From Opisthorchis felineus (taxonomy: Eukaryota; Platyhelminthes; Trematoda; Opisthorchiida; Opisthorchiidae): a stretch of 64,000 nucleotides of DNA. The notes under the pieces are model-generated. The model did no database searches, had not been told where the DNA came from, and was given only the letters and a program-made list of their open reading frames with translations. Shown here in pieces: positions 31,020 through 44,200 of this stretch. The position numbers and the translations under genes were made by a program. The stretch spans positions 62,001 to 126,000 of the forward strand of contig SJOL01007009.1 in the NCBI GenBank assembly GCA_004794785.1, given 5' to 3'. The stretch's first letter is position 1. Every line of letters starts with the position of its first letter.

Positions 31020-33984
31020 CACAAAATATGAAACTTCCTCTTCAAATTTTAGTTCGACCAGGAGCCCCATCTTGAAGATTGATTTAGCTCGGAGGAATAG
31101 TGACACCACTGCCGGACGAGTTTGGAATACTATGAAATGTGAAAGCAAGCCGTGTTTGTTCTTGAATAACAGTAAATGAACAGTAAATGAGCCAAAAAAA
31201 AACAAATTCGGCTCAAAGTCTGATAAAAAAACTTTTTTCAATATTACCTGTCAAGTGAAAACTCTCCGTAAACACTGACTCCGCTTAAGGTAATCACAAA
31301 AGATGGATTGTTCTTTACTCCAAAAGAAGCTACCTCCAAAAAACAACGAAATCCTCTTGTTTCCTAAAGTAGAATGACTTTTGTGGTCAAGCTAATAAAA
31401 CAGTATGTAACCGCTTCCAATTAGCCGTCTCATTAAGATGGACGAATGGGACGACCTAGTAATTAGCTAATTACAAAGAATTCATGAACTCATTATCTAC
31501 CAGCACGACCTGATTAGACGGAACCTCTCATTGCGTCCGTGTTTGTGAAATAACCAGGCAGTTTTATCGTTTCCCTGTCCTAAAGGCCGGATTACTGTAC
31601 TGCCGAGGAGAAAAACTTTAAGCAGCATAGTTTGCTCGTTAGATTGCATGGTATGGATAGTTAATAACGGTGAAACCCAAAGTAGCCCACCAGCCCATTC
31701 GAACTGAATGAAGTGTTCAAATGAAGTGTATCAAACTAGAATTCACAAGCCATATTTATACAACAATTCGTGTGGGCTGGATGCGTAGAGGGATTATCTG
31801 TGTGAGAAGGCTAGCCGACGGGAGTGTTCATTGACGAAATTTCTTCATCTAGCTGGATGAATACGTCTAGTGTGGACACATGCTACGACTCATGATGTTG
31901 TTGACTTGCATATTAGACGTTAATGTTAAACGATAGCAGCTTTCGACCAAAATGGCCGAACCGGTGCATGGAAACGATAATTGTGGATTTATTCTTTCAC
32001 AGGAGGTAGTCCGGAAACAGTTTGTTGCAAGCAAAACAAGAGGCTATGCACAGCATCAACCACTCTTGTGTAAGAGGTTAGATCTAGAAGAGAAATTACT
32101 TAGGCGATAGAACACAACCGTTTTAAAATGGCTGTCAAAAGTGGTTTTGGTCATTCCATGCTCCACTTCCCTGCTTTCAATGAACTCATCGATAAAGGAG
32201 AATAACTTCCGATGGAACTGGAAAGAGAACTACAGAAGCATGGTGGCATTTGTTTGCAGCGCCCACCATAACATGTTTTTAACATATCCGAATCGACTCT
32301 GTTTTATTTCCCAGCTTTCTTTCTTCAGCACTCTAAACAACTCTGATAACAACAAGCAGGCCGCCCCTCTTTAGTACCGCTCTTTGGAGAAGCAAAACTT
32401 TGTATACTTCTAGAATGGTTTATTTATAGGCTTTGATTTCCCAGAAGAATGAACACTCGCTTAATTTTGTCTGGTGTCTCGCCTCACGGGCACTTATTCT
32501 TTCAAGATAATGGAAAACGCGGACCGTCCCTTTGTGAATACTGAACGAGATCCCTTCCAGCAAATACATTGCAGGTTCGCAAGGATCACTGTGTTTTGGA
32601 CAAGTAAAGCCAACTTGTTACCTCATTAGGCCTTTCCAAGCCATATGCACGGTGGATGCGACCACCAGGGGGTCCGTTGCTTACCTGTTAAAGAAGTTTG
32701 AAAACCTTGATCAATAAACTTAGTCCCATCTTCACCAGTAGAGACCTTGGAGGGAACACCATCGACTAGTTACACTGCTAGACAAACCATTCATGCAGTA
32801 CGCGGTGAACTTATTACCTCCAAAGCGCAGCTACTGTAAATCAGCCAACGGCATTAAAACTAAACGTTTTGACATCACTTAACTCTTACCGTGCGCGGCT
32901 ATTCCCCTGGCTCATCTCTGGTAAACGAAACTGTAGAAACTTCAACCAGCGTAACTTGCTAACGGTCTATGGTTAAAAAACTGAACCGAACTGACGGCTG
33001 AGATAAGGTGTGTCAATCAGGCGGGAACAACTGAGTACACCTAGTATACATATGCATGTAGGCTTCCGCTGTTAGGCTTCAGGTAATATAAATTTGGCGA
33101 AAATATTCTACCAGGAAAAAAGGTAGGAAAGAGATCCGCAACGTCACTTACGTAGGTACCATTATCTCATCTTGTCACCATTCTCCTTCAGCGAAAAAAG
33201 CCGCCACAATCTCCTGCCATCCAATTGCTATCACGCAAAGCTACCAGCTAAAACGTGACAACGCGAGCCTACCACTGCATTTAACCAACTCAACTATTGT
33301 TAGGAGAAATTAAGTAAACGACTAATTTTTATGGTCAGTGAGCTTGGCAGCACGACTGTCTTCTAATAATCCCTTGCTACCAGGGACAACTGCTAACACT
33401 ACTGAATGCGTACAGAATAGCACAATCAGACTTGTAAAGCTTAGTAAAGTTTACCGCAGGTATGAGAAGTACAGTACCTCTCTCATCAGAATGGCCACTT
33501 GAGGCCAGAATAACGTAAGGAGAATTCGGTAATCCCAGAAATACAGTGACATAACGACCTGTAAAGGCCATAGCAAGTGGCGTAATTCGATTTCAGTCAG
33601 GTAGTCGGGTTCTTCTGTGATAGAAATCACTGGATTGACATTAGCAAAGTCAGACCAAAAAACATTAGGAAACATTCAGTGTGTGCTTACAACGATGTCT
33701 GTACAAGAACTGAAACGGTTGTTGAGTTTTCTTCCGGAGACACCTGGAAACAAGCGCAAGGTGGTGGAGCAGAAATGGGGTTGAAAAAGACGTGCAACAA
33801 AAATATTCAGGTTGCACTGTCCAAGCTTGGGTAACACACTACTTCAGTCGACCGAAATTCTGTGGCAGGAAATGGCATCGTTAGAATTCAGGTATCCCCA
33901 AGCATGCTGCTCTGTGAGGGAAAACGAAGTGGGGTTTCCTCTGTAAATTATCGGGTTGTACGGGTGGTCTTTCCAAATATATCC
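31020..33984. other. No recognised gene
   Basis: About 3 kb without a recognised gene or element. A minus-strand pair of overlapping open stretches at 33377-33675 has pyrimidine-rich upstream sequence but no known signature. A CTGAACCGAACTGA motif at 32981 resembles the tail tract of the RTE-like copy at 5.3 kb. Confidence 0.4.
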
Positions 33985-34265
33985 TACTTCATGCTTGATC
34001 GTCAAAGTTATCTACGCGATCATCTCAGGCCAGACTACCTTGAACAACGTCCCAAAACTGCTGCAAACTTCACATGCCCTCTTCGTAGACTTCAAGAGTG
34101 CCAGTGGCTCGGTCAACTGTAGGATACTGAAGACAGTTTTTTACCCGAAGTATGGAATATGGTAGCCCACCACGGTTTGCAAGCGCAATTCGAAGCCTAG
34201 TGAATGCAATAAAGGCAAAGATGTAGACATGTGGAATTAAAATTTTCATGAGCATGAAAGAGGGC
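33985..34265 (+). mobile_element. Non-LTR reverse transcriptase fragment
   Basis: One frame gives HALFVDFKSASGSVNCRIL at about 34069-34125, matching the RT motif FVDFxxAFDSVxR. The two positions normally Phe-Asp are Ser-Gly, so the first catalytic Asp region is damaged. A shifted frame continues with YGSPPRFASAIRSLVNAI (34151-34210), typical of the next RT block. It is too short for a clade assignment; RTE- or CR1-like. Confidence 0.6.
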
Positions 34266-36904
34266 TTTTCTTTCACCGGCTCGTTTCAAGCTTCTTAAGG
34301 CCATCAGGGAAAAAGCGTTCTGAGAAAGGGTGCTAATGTGCATTTTGGATACTAATTTAACGGGCTTCTGTCCCATTTCAAATGATTCGGCTCCAGTGGT
34401 TTGATCCGACGGACAAAGATTTGAAGTCTCATATTTGTGGGTGATGGTGCATCGTTTGTGCAAGATAAAGTTTAACATCAGGTTGACAGGGTGCAAAACC
34501 TGATGCATTCATACCTTGTAGACGAAATTTCTAATGCTTTAAGTCACGCCGAAAGCATTCAGGTTGGAGCGGACTTTATACATCGTCACACGTTATCTAT
34601 TAAACTGACTGTCGACCGTGAATCGAGATGCCAAATATTCAAACCCATATTAGTTTTGAAGAACTTGGGAATTCAGTATGACCAGTTCTTTGGGTTGGCA
34701 AGCAAATTGCGTTCCTAAAGAGTGATTATTTGTATATTCTTTGTGCACATATTGATGATGGATATCGGATGGATGGATGGATATCCCATCAGTTCTGATG
34801 GGATTACGGGGAGGCTGGTTTATGAGGATTTTCTCTATGTTCCAGAATTTGAAGCCCAAGGGGATGGAATAGGTCTGCTAGTTTGGATGGTTGTATTTTA
34901 GGGGGGGAACGTATGGTTGGTGCCCACACATCACTCGGCATGAGCGCATGTGCTGCTATGGATATCTCATTATGATTTGGAGTAGCGTTCTCCTCCGGAA
35001 ACAGGGTAACCGGTCAAATCAGGTTAGAGTGAGCATTCATTGAGCGGTATCCTTCGAAGCGACATTCATTAACACTAATGTTGTCTTCAGTATGGGCAAA
35101 TTCTGCGTTTCGTTTTCTGGTGGATACCTCTGTTGTCATAGAGAATACGAAAGCAAGGAATTCTATGCACGAAGGCTCATGTTATTAATAGGATGGGTAA
35201 ACAGTGAGAAGCCGCACGATATCTTCCAAACCTATAACAAATCGTGGTCATGGTTGCCTTTCGGGACTAAATTCAATATCATTACCTTTCTTTGTGTTAC
35301 CACACATTGCTATCCAGTTTGATGAGTATGAGTGGCGGGTACACCGTGGTATTCCAATTCCTATTAGCGGTTGTGGAAACCTCTCGTGCTACCTAAAAGT
35401 TACCACAATTGTCAGGAAATTGGCAGGTAACAATAAAAAATGTCATAGGTCTATGGGGGAAAAACCTGGTGCGGTAGGTGTAATAAGAGCGTATTAATAA
35501 TAGCAGTTTTCAGCAGTATTTGCGGCTTGACAGCGTGTCTGCATTCACATAACATGTGACATAAGTACCTCATCTGAATGAGTCACTTCTTTGGAGCTAG
35601 ACAATTGTATAACCCTTGGGAGAGCTCAGGTGGATGCCCAAAACATCAAGTTTCGGAAGGTCAATGCAAATGAGTATTTGCATTCCTTTTCGCCTCGTAA
35701 AACCCAGTTTAGCTGTTTGCAAAGAGTCAAACCCAGGATTTAAACGCAGCCATTTTAATCTCAGCATAACGGTTAATTCCACGATATCTCGCTGGTTGAA
35801 AATGCGCACTATACTGGCTTCCCTTTACACGGACGCTTATTCCCATGGCTGCATTGTATGGTTGCGAAAGGTGTCTGGGTAGTACAAAATCGTTTCGCTT
35901 TAAGGGGATACTAGCCGCGACGTCCTTTGCTTCAGTGAAAATAGTAGTAATTAGGATTTTGATCAAAACCATCAACATTCACTCACTGCTCGCAGTGATG
36001 AGCAACTGTCAGCTGCATCCTGTTATAATAATCATGGTGATAGACCATTTCAAAAAATGAAGTTTGTCTTTAAGTCAGACCCTCTGAAGGCAATTTTTTC
36101 TGGAAATGGTTTGCATTCTAAATTAAGGTAAGCTTGAGGTTCCAGCAATTAATCTCTCAGTCATGATATCCTTCAAATAAAAGTGCGGCAGACAGATTTT
36201 TGTGGGTCCGGTTGCACCTACTTTCGGGATATCGAAGTACTGCAAACAACTGCCAGTCGGTCGCTAACTCTAGAAGGGGCATCTAAACAAAATAAGAGAG
36301 AGGTGCTGCAAAAAGTTGGACGAATTTACAGCAAGTTTCTAACGTGAGCTAATTCCTTACACTGGAACTAACATTGAAGACTTGCTTGTAGTGTCTTCCA
36401 CACGTTCATGTCGTAACGACTCTAACGAAAAATGTCAGCAACTCTGAAAAAATTACCGTCTATTGAGTCATAAGAACAAAATGTGGTACTCAACTCTTAC
36501 TAGATTTGTTGTACTTTGCACGTTTATGCTTACCTACTGGTGATACTGTGTGATGCATTTCGATTCCCGTCTATCCACCTTCGGTCCTTCTTCTTTACTG
36601 CTACAACGCTACCTGACGTACAGCTTCTGGCTTTACTCCTTCCCGTGAGGGAAACCTGCTGCGGCTTGCAACACAGTATCCGGGCCAAATACACTACTCT
36701 GCTGCACTTCTTCGGGACCATTCACTTACCGTGCTGTGCTCATAGTACAACTGCAGATAAAATTCTGTCAACAAGCTGCATATACCGGGATTAGTGGGTT
36801 CTTGAACGTCGAAATTTGTTGTCTTTGAGCCTGGACTCCAAGACCAAACTAAGATCAATACCTAACTGAGTTGGTGTCAAAGCGCGACCCAACCAACTTC
36901 TAGT
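34266..36904. other. No recognised gene; short GATG-rich tract
   Basis: A GGAT-rich tract at 34759-34787 is flanked by GGATATC and GATATCC. Plus-strand frames around 35800-35880 (ALYGCE) faintly recall the C-terminal part of non-LTR RTs, but the match is too short to call. Confidence 0.4.
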
Positions 36905-37312
36905 GGAATCTCTCGTCGGCTTGTTCCTAGACTGAATGTGCCGCACAAAGACAGACTCATGTCTCAGCTGGTACAATATTCGGAATACTGCAGCATATTT
37001 TCTTAACGGCGCACAGACTTACGTGTAGTGCGTTCAGGAATACCTCGAACCAGCTGAAAAATGAGTCGGCCCCTTTGGAGCACATTCAGTTGGAGAATAT
37101 CATAAACGAGATATTCAGCTTGGGTTCACTTGACTATCTCTCCAACATCAGCTTAGTTTGCAGGTGAGTGTGTTTCGCCCAATGCATACACTTTGGTGTT
37201 CAGGTAAAATATAAGGTTGTCGGCAGCTCGCAGAGTGCGCCTTTCGAGTGAGTCACAAGCAGAGTAAAACCGGTGATGGGCTGCAGAAGAGTTCTCAGCA
37301 ACCCTAACCGTC
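36905..37312. repeat. Dispersed ~320-bp repeat, inverted left module followed by forward copy
   Basis: 36905-36997 is an inverted left module ending in the hairpin (ACAATATTCGGAATACTGC). 37046-37312 is a forward left plus right copy (CACATTCAGTTGGAGAATATCATAAACGAG ... AAGGTTGTCGGCAGCTCG ... GAGTTCTCAGCAACC). Confidence 0.7.
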
Positions 37313-37878
37313 TGCTCACCGGAACCCAAATCGAATACGGACGTACTCCATCGTTCAGGTGGTATAAATACCGCTGCTTTGAAACATACCATAATGCGGA
37401 CCGCGTTTATCACCGTCGCGGAGTATGGTCTGCTCGACCGCCATCCCGTAGCAGCTGATCCTAGTTTGTACGATTTCAGGGTATAAAGTCCAGTGGCTGC
37501 ATGAGAAAGATGTCTTTTTTTGTTGTGTGCGCATCAGCTAGCGTCAAAACCAGTGCCAGAACAACAATGTAATTGTTCAACCTGTTGCAGAAAGAATGTT
37601 GCACTGGGCAAGAACGTGAATCACCACATTGGAAGAAGAGACTAAGATGAGACTATCTTAAGTAGCTGATATCCTGGAGACGATTCCCGTAACGATGACG
37701 ATGAGGGTATCCTCCAGTATTGTGCAAACAATTGCTTTTTGCTACTAAGCGCCAAATTCTGGTAAACTGTTCAACAGCGCATCACCTAGTACCCTCCTTC
37801 CATCACATAGCAGTGCGCACACTGCCGAAGCAGTACCATCTGGAGTTAATTCGAAAATTCCGCTTAGAACAATTGCTA
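37313..37878. other. No recognised gene
   Basis: Spacer between the dispersed repeat and a Penelope-like fragment. Nothing recognised. Confidence 0.5.
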
Positions 37879-37892
37879 CCCCCCCCCCCCCC
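37879..37892. repeat. Poly-C run
   Basis: Fourteen consecutive C residues. Confidence 0.97.
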
Positions 37893-37959
37893 GTTTCCAG
37901 ATTTCAAACATCTGTTTGACCAAATCATGCAACCTTGGCTTACGTTTCCTGAGAACGAA

Positions 37960-38990
37960 AGCTGTTCTGAGATAAAACTGACCGACCTCAGTAACCATTT
38001 GTGCAATTTTTCGATAGATCAAAAAAGGTCCGTCAAAAGAACACATGAAAGCTCTGCAGGAACTAAAGAAGAACCAAGGCAACCTTGTACTAAAGCATCA
38101 CAATGGATCCGGCACTATTATAACCAGTAAAGCGGATTAAATATCCACAATTGGCACAATTTTATTCGACGCGTACAAATTTCTCCCGAAAAACAACCGG
38201 AAAGCTCGCTATTGCTGGAGGAACCAAGTGCTCTCTTATTGCTTGGATATTATCACAAAAATTGACTTTTCGATAAGTAAATCCCATATGCCTCATCTTC
38301 ACTGTCTCCCAAATACACAAAACTCTACTGGAATTTTAACTACGAATGGTTCAACCTATCATCAGTCAACCAGATTTCCGACAGGTATCCTGAAACATGT
38401 CAGGACAGCTACTACCGACAGCTTATGAAGTTCTACACTGTATAAAGCCGATTGATACTCCCAAAAATCATGTGTCCATTCAGTGTATTTACATATTGTG
38501 AATTTTTGAGTGATCGTGTAAAACCTCACCCAGTTCCTGTCAGTTTTCCCAATCTCCATGTACACCTCCGTTTAATATCCACAAAGAATGTCGATTCTTA
38601 TTTTCATGGCAACAGCGGTAACTAATTTGATGGTGTGTCTGTGGGGAGTCCTTCTATACCAAGCTGGCCAGATTTGCGCAGTTGGCTAAGGCTGATGTGC
38701 AACACTATGCTGTCAGTCAAAATGCCAACGTCACTTGTATCCACGTATTATTATAGTTACCAATTCACTGCAGTTTTGGTTGTACTTTTATCGGTAAGAC
38801 TGACCAGATGCTTGGAACGCGAGCACCAAAGCACTTGTCCAAAAAACGCCCTCACCATGCCACCTCACGCTATGTCAGCTGTGAGAGAATCCTGGGTCTA
38901 TTGCCAAGCATTGATTGTCAAGCATCTAATCGACTTAAGACAGAGCTGAATTCAACTCATCCTTCCAGGTCTTAGCACGAAGCAGATGCC
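37960..38990 (+). mobile_element. Penelope-like element fragment, reverse transcriptase region
   Basis: MKALQELKKNQGNLVLK and GSGTIITSKAD (38044-38128) match the first Penelope RT motif, and a TIGTILFDAYKFL block follows after a stop. DGVSVGSPSIPSWPD (38628-38672) matches the DGVxMGSPLGPLLAD motif that precedes the catalytic box. A frame near 38900-38950 reads ASNRLKTEL, like the region between RT and endonuclease. Stops and shifts separate all blocks and no intact YxDD was found. The 3' endonuclease part was not recognised. Confidence 0.7.
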
Positions 38991-40080
38991 CACAGAAAGT
39001 GAATTTCTTTGAGGCCATACTGATTAAGTCTAGCTTCTGAACTCAGCTAAATCTGAAGGTTGTATTGATCGGCCACGTTGTTTTAGATGCAAGCTGCCTT
39101 GTGTTATGCGGCAAAAAGTGTTCACACAGTGAAAGAGTCCAACAACCCTTATGCTTTTACTGCCCACCTCGGATCGATCAGAGGATCATAATGTCTTGTG
39201 TGAGTACACTGATCATATTGCAATGGCTTTTCACTAGTATGCATCTATGAAAATCCCCATCTATCTAGAACATACATATTGACCCACGTAACTCGCTGTT
39301 ACATACCGGATCCGTCGTACGCATCCTTCTGATCCATTCTAGGAACAATATAACGATTCTGTACTCACTGGCCACCTGTTGATGGCCCAATCTTTCAGTT
39401 CTGGTGCAAGACAGTGAACAATTCTATGCGTTAACGTTACTGAGATGAATGAGAAAATAGCTGACTAGAGACAAAGCTAAGTGAAGGTTGCGTTTCTGAG
39501 ATGGAATTTGCGTCTGCCTGCTGGAACATTCGAAACCACTTGAAACTAATCGGGCAGCTCAATGAAAGTTAGATCGATATTGAAAAAGCGTTTCTGAAGT
39601 GGAAAAGCCAACAAATAACTTAGATAGACTTGCAGTGCGATAGTTTTACCAGTTAGGTGAGCAGTTAAGTTGGCCTCCGACAGCACGTTTTTTGAGCAGC
39701 CACCCAATTGCCCCATTTGGGCTAGTCAGCTTACGCACCGAGATCAGTCAGATTGTCAAGGTCTTGAGACAGCCAAACCTAACTAGTCCCAGTACACATA
39801 CCCTGCCTTACTATAAGATGGAGACGCTCTGCGTAATATCATGCTGTTTCAGAAAACCTAAAGCATTCCTAAGTTGTTTGGTTTTTTCAAAGTTATTGCC
39901 ACAGTACTCCTTCCCACAGCAACCATCCCTCATAGACAAGAAGCTCCCAGCGAGGACAATTTTTGTATAATCTTGTAGTTCTCTCCTAACGTTGAAAGGA
40001 CACTCCCCTGACCTCCTATACACCCCAATTTTTGAATATTGCCCTTCTTACAAACATCATGTATGACAAAAAATTGATCT
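38991..40080. other. No recognised gene
   Basis: Nothing recognised. Confidence 0.45.
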
Positions 40081-40088
40081 TATGACAG

Positions 40089-40325
40089 ATGTGTATCGTT
40101 ACACGCGAATGCCGAGAACATCTGAAAACCTATGCAAACCCTAAACATGTACATGCCAGAAATTTTTATAACATACATCGTTTAGGTTCCACCTGCGTGA
40201 AACTAGCCCCGGCAAATCGCTTAAGTTACCAAAGGCGAACCGTCAGCTCACCTCAAGATACTGGTGAGGATGACTTTGACTTCCCGTTTGGTTATACAAG
40301 CACACCTAATGAAAGCGCCAGTTAA
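40089..40325 (+). CDS. Possible terminal exon, function unknown
   Basis: An acceptor-like CTTATGACAG precedes an open frame of 78 codons ending TAA. The C-terminus is acidic (GEDDFDFPFGY), with a basic Arg/His-rich first half. No family was recognised, no upstream exon identified and no canonical polyadenylation signal noted. It may be chance. Confidence 0.18.
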   Translation: MCIVTRECREHLKTYANPKHVHARNFYNIHRLGSTCVKLAPANRLSYQRRTVSSPQDTGEDDFDFPFGYTSTPNESAS

Positions 40326-40779
40326 GTTTAACGCTAACTACAAATGTCTACTTCAATTCACTCGTGTTGGTTTCATGTCATTTGGCATCACGTCATGTCA
40401 GATAAAACCCAGCGGGACTTATTTAACATAGTGAGTCAAACGAAGTTCGTGTGCTTTATTCTCGGCTATCCTCAACTACTATACCGCGTATACATCGTGC
40501 TAATATGTTTAAATGGATGACATAAGTAAACTGATGCTCCACCAACTTTTACATGTAAGTGAATGCGTTTACGTTAGTTACAGCGATCCTGTGTTTTGGT
40601 GGCTCCTTAGTAACCACACGATTAGCGCAGCTGTGTTTTAAGGAAAAACGCCACATTCTACCCTGAACTGTGTTCATCATCGTTGTTTTGATTTACTGTC
40701 TGTTCTCCGGAAGGTCAACGGGTTGTTGGATGCCAACAAAGCGCAGCTCTTTGAAACAATTCAAAACATCAACGGCATT
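40326..40779. other. No recognised gene; possibly 5' sequence of an RTE-like fragment
   Basis: A frame from about 40716 to 40840 reads KVNGLLDANKAQLFETIQNI and could be either the linker between EN and RT of the following element or unrelated sequence. Confidence 0.35.
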
Positions 40780-41225
40780 TCAGCAATAGATTATAGAGAG
40801 GTGTGCTATCGAATTCATTTGGGATGCCGGCAGAGTACAAATCTATGAACGACATAACACGCTGGCAAAGGTGAAAAGTTGAAATTTGTGCAGTAGTAGC
40901 ACGTCCTCTCTAGGATAACCAATAGTGATGTTTCCTATAGCTGGTCTCCCTAGAGGAGAGGCGCGTCTTCTCACAAATCGATGATTCTGAGGTTCTAATA
41001 GTTACCACAGAAGTCAGGTAAAATCAATACCTTTCCAGTTGTTAGGTGCTATTAGACTTCATCTGAAGCTATACCGCAGGCAACACATCCTCACAGAGCA
41101 GACGGACTTCCGCTTATGAAGGCTTTGGGTAAATCAAACTTTCACTTCATATCTTCTGCTGATGCACGTGATGCTTACCTTTGGCCTACTGTCAGCGTTT
41201 TCCCGACATCAAAAGATTTTTTATT
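40780..41225 (+). mobile_element. RTE-like non-LTR retrotransposon fragment, RT N-terminal part
   Basis: Frames give EFIWDAGRV (about 40815, IWDAERVP in related elements), QLLGAIRLH (about 41040), a HILTEQTDFR block (EEQAGFR in related elements, about 41085) and ARDAYLWPTVSVF (about 41166-41205, the RDAYxRPTVxVF motif before the first catalytic Asp). Stops interrupt the frames. It is 3' truncated: the catalytic YADD region does not follow. Confidence 0.6.
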
Positions 41226-44200
41226 CAACGGACATGAAGGCTTCCTGGAAGTGCACCTGAAGAGTAGGTCAAAATCAATCGTGTGTTGGCTACACATAAT
41301 CCATATAGAGTTGAGGTGTACCGTTCGTTTTACTTGGCCCATACATCCTGGTTCATTGTGTATCAAAACATCCACTTTCATTGACCTTGGCCCACTGGAG
41401 AGTTTTCATGAACGAAATTGGACTTGACTGTTTAGTCTCAAAGGTCTTTCGCAGGTATTCTAAGTGGATTTTCTTGTGAATCCTAACTTGCCGAGAACAT
41501 AGTGCCTACGTCCTGCTGCTATGGGGTAGCAAGGACAGCAACGTCCCTCCATACACTGCAAACTGTATGTTCACGAGCAGATTGTCGGGTGCTGTTTTGG
41601 GTGGTGCCAAAATAGCCGAAGTATTCACATCACACTATGCAGTCGCTAATAATCTAAAAGGCAGTGTAGCTGTTGTGATGAAAGACTAATCTTTTAGAAG
41701 CATTCACATTTGCGACAATGCTAGGCACTGCATGTGATACATTTATCGCTGACCCTCTCCACATTTGCAAGTAAATCACAGTCAATGGAACAAGTAGTAT
41801 ACAGAACTAGGATTTTCGTTTTGATTAACAAACCACTCATGAGGTTGCTAGAATCCCTCTGACAGGAAGTAATCAGCAACCTCCTGGTTAGTATGCTACA
41901 TCAGGGAAACCTAATGCGATAGATAGCCCAGATGTCGTGTCATTTGAAACATGAGGTGGTCGTTTTGCAGCAAAAAGCCATAAAAGGTATATCGGGATGA
42001 GACTGTCGTTGTAGTATGGTTGTTTGCAGATGTGATTAGCATCCCAGGCTTTCCTCCTTAGTTCCATTGGTGAAGTATGCAACTGTCACGAACAGCAAAT
42101 CTAGCATTTTTTACAGTGCCTTCAGAGAAAGAAAAAATAATAGTCATCCGCTACATGACTGGACGCCTTGTGTTTTACCTCAAGCTTGGGTGTAGATGCA
42201 AAAAAATAGGCTTTGAACAGCTAAGACATCATCCGTTTTGTTGCTTCTGTTCCACAGTCTGTGCTTTTGTGTGTGCTAATTATGGGTTTTCCAGCAACTA
42301 GAAACGTTGATACTCCTCTCTTGGCACAGCAAGAAAAAGGGACAACGATCTCCACTCTAACCAATCTTAGTCTGCTGACTGGTGACATTTTGGTTACACT
42401 AGTTCATTTTGAAGACCTGTTGACGTATTATTAAATGTGCTGGGTGGAATAGAAAGACATATGACGCCCACTCATTTTAATGATCAACCACAGTCACGAC
42501 TAAAAGCCAAAACAACCCACAGAATGATCAGGTATGGAGATGTACACACTGACGTACATTTTACATGCTTAATTGCTAACATCAGTCTGTTCATGATCAA
42601 TCTTTGGAGTGTAACTGACTAGTCGAAGATAAAATCTCATGCTTGAACCTAATAACAAGGCTTAAATAATTCGAATAGTTAAAGGGTAATCTGTGTGCAC
42701 TTAAGACGCAGGAAGAAGCATTAGGGAATGCCGCCGGACCAGTTACTTGGATTCGTCTTCGGAGGCATGATATATTCCCGGCAAAAACACTGAATGTCAC
42801 TCTAAGGTTGTAGATTCCATGGGCTAGTATCATTCTCCGAGGATGGCTACGTAGCCTGCGATTTCATGTACACTCCCACAAAATTTCTTCTCAAAGTGTG
42901 GAGCAGCTGTCAAACATTTGATTGGGCTTGCACGCATAGTATTTTTTACGAGCTTAATGTGAGCACCGTACAATACCATTTCATAATGAGCTAACTCAAA
43001 CCATCTTGACACTCATTGAGATAGGATAGTACATGTAATGTTTATAATGAGGTTGTCTCCAAGTCTTATGGCGCCATGGGCATACGCCTCATCTTATCAG
43101 CTAATGCTTTACTAGTATAAAATATTCCGGGTGTGGTTTTGGTGTATATACAACAGGCATGTAGCGATTAGGTTCATTGTTGAACGACTCCGCTATTGTG
43201 CGAAGAATTGTACCGATGCGGTTTCTTCGGAAAGCACTTTTCTCAAACAGTTTATCTTGAGAATTTAGTTTAAGGTAAATTCCCCAGAGGTTGAGCTGTT
43301 TTTAACCTGTCCATTATTTGAATTGTGCCGATTAATCTTTCCTATACTCCAGTGTGATTATAACTCAAGCAAAAGCCTTTGAGTTCACGAGCAAATAGAT
43401 ATAATAATATTTTGACACTGTAATGCCTTCCATGTAAGATCTTCTGTAGGAGGAGTTTTTGACAAGAAAGTTCACTATACCTATTTTCCTCTGTATTTCT
43501 AGGGTATTTCACATCAGTGACTCCGTACAGGGTCTACCTTTTGTTCAGAAGAAGAATTTTTCTACAGGACAGAACATGGATTTGATTCAGAATACAGAAT
43601 ACAGAATACATATGTTTCAAGGGTCGCATAGCAGCTCTAAATAATTCAAGGTATGAGTCGCAATCTAACGTATTGACGTTTTTTAAATTCTTCACATGTG
43701 TATTTGATGGCTGCTACCTTAAAGTTCCCTAATGTTATTTATAAATAAGTCCACCCTAGAAAAAGACCGCATCTAAATAGTCTTTATATTCTGTAATATC
43801 ATCTCTTTCGTCGTCCGACACATACACGCTGAAGTATAAGGGAGCTCTTTGTCAAAGTCAATTGTTTATCACCGAACAGTAGTCTGGACACTGATGGATC
43901 CAGCATACAAATAAAGATCCTTCAAATCAGACTGAATTTTGTACGAAACCCATATGTAGCCTGCGGCCAAAGGTTCATCCGAACGCTTAGGTAACATAGA
44001 GCCCCATTGCAAGATGCGGTATTGGCAATATAGTTCTAGAGATTCTCAAACCTACCACAGAAGCCACTGCTTTATGGTAGCTTATTTCAGATGGGTTTAA
44101 GCTACTGGCTGGTGATGTGAAGCTCTGTAAGTAGTTGCCAACAAGTGTGAGCAGTATGTATATTTGGATGTCAAATATTACCCTAACTGGTTTTACCAAA

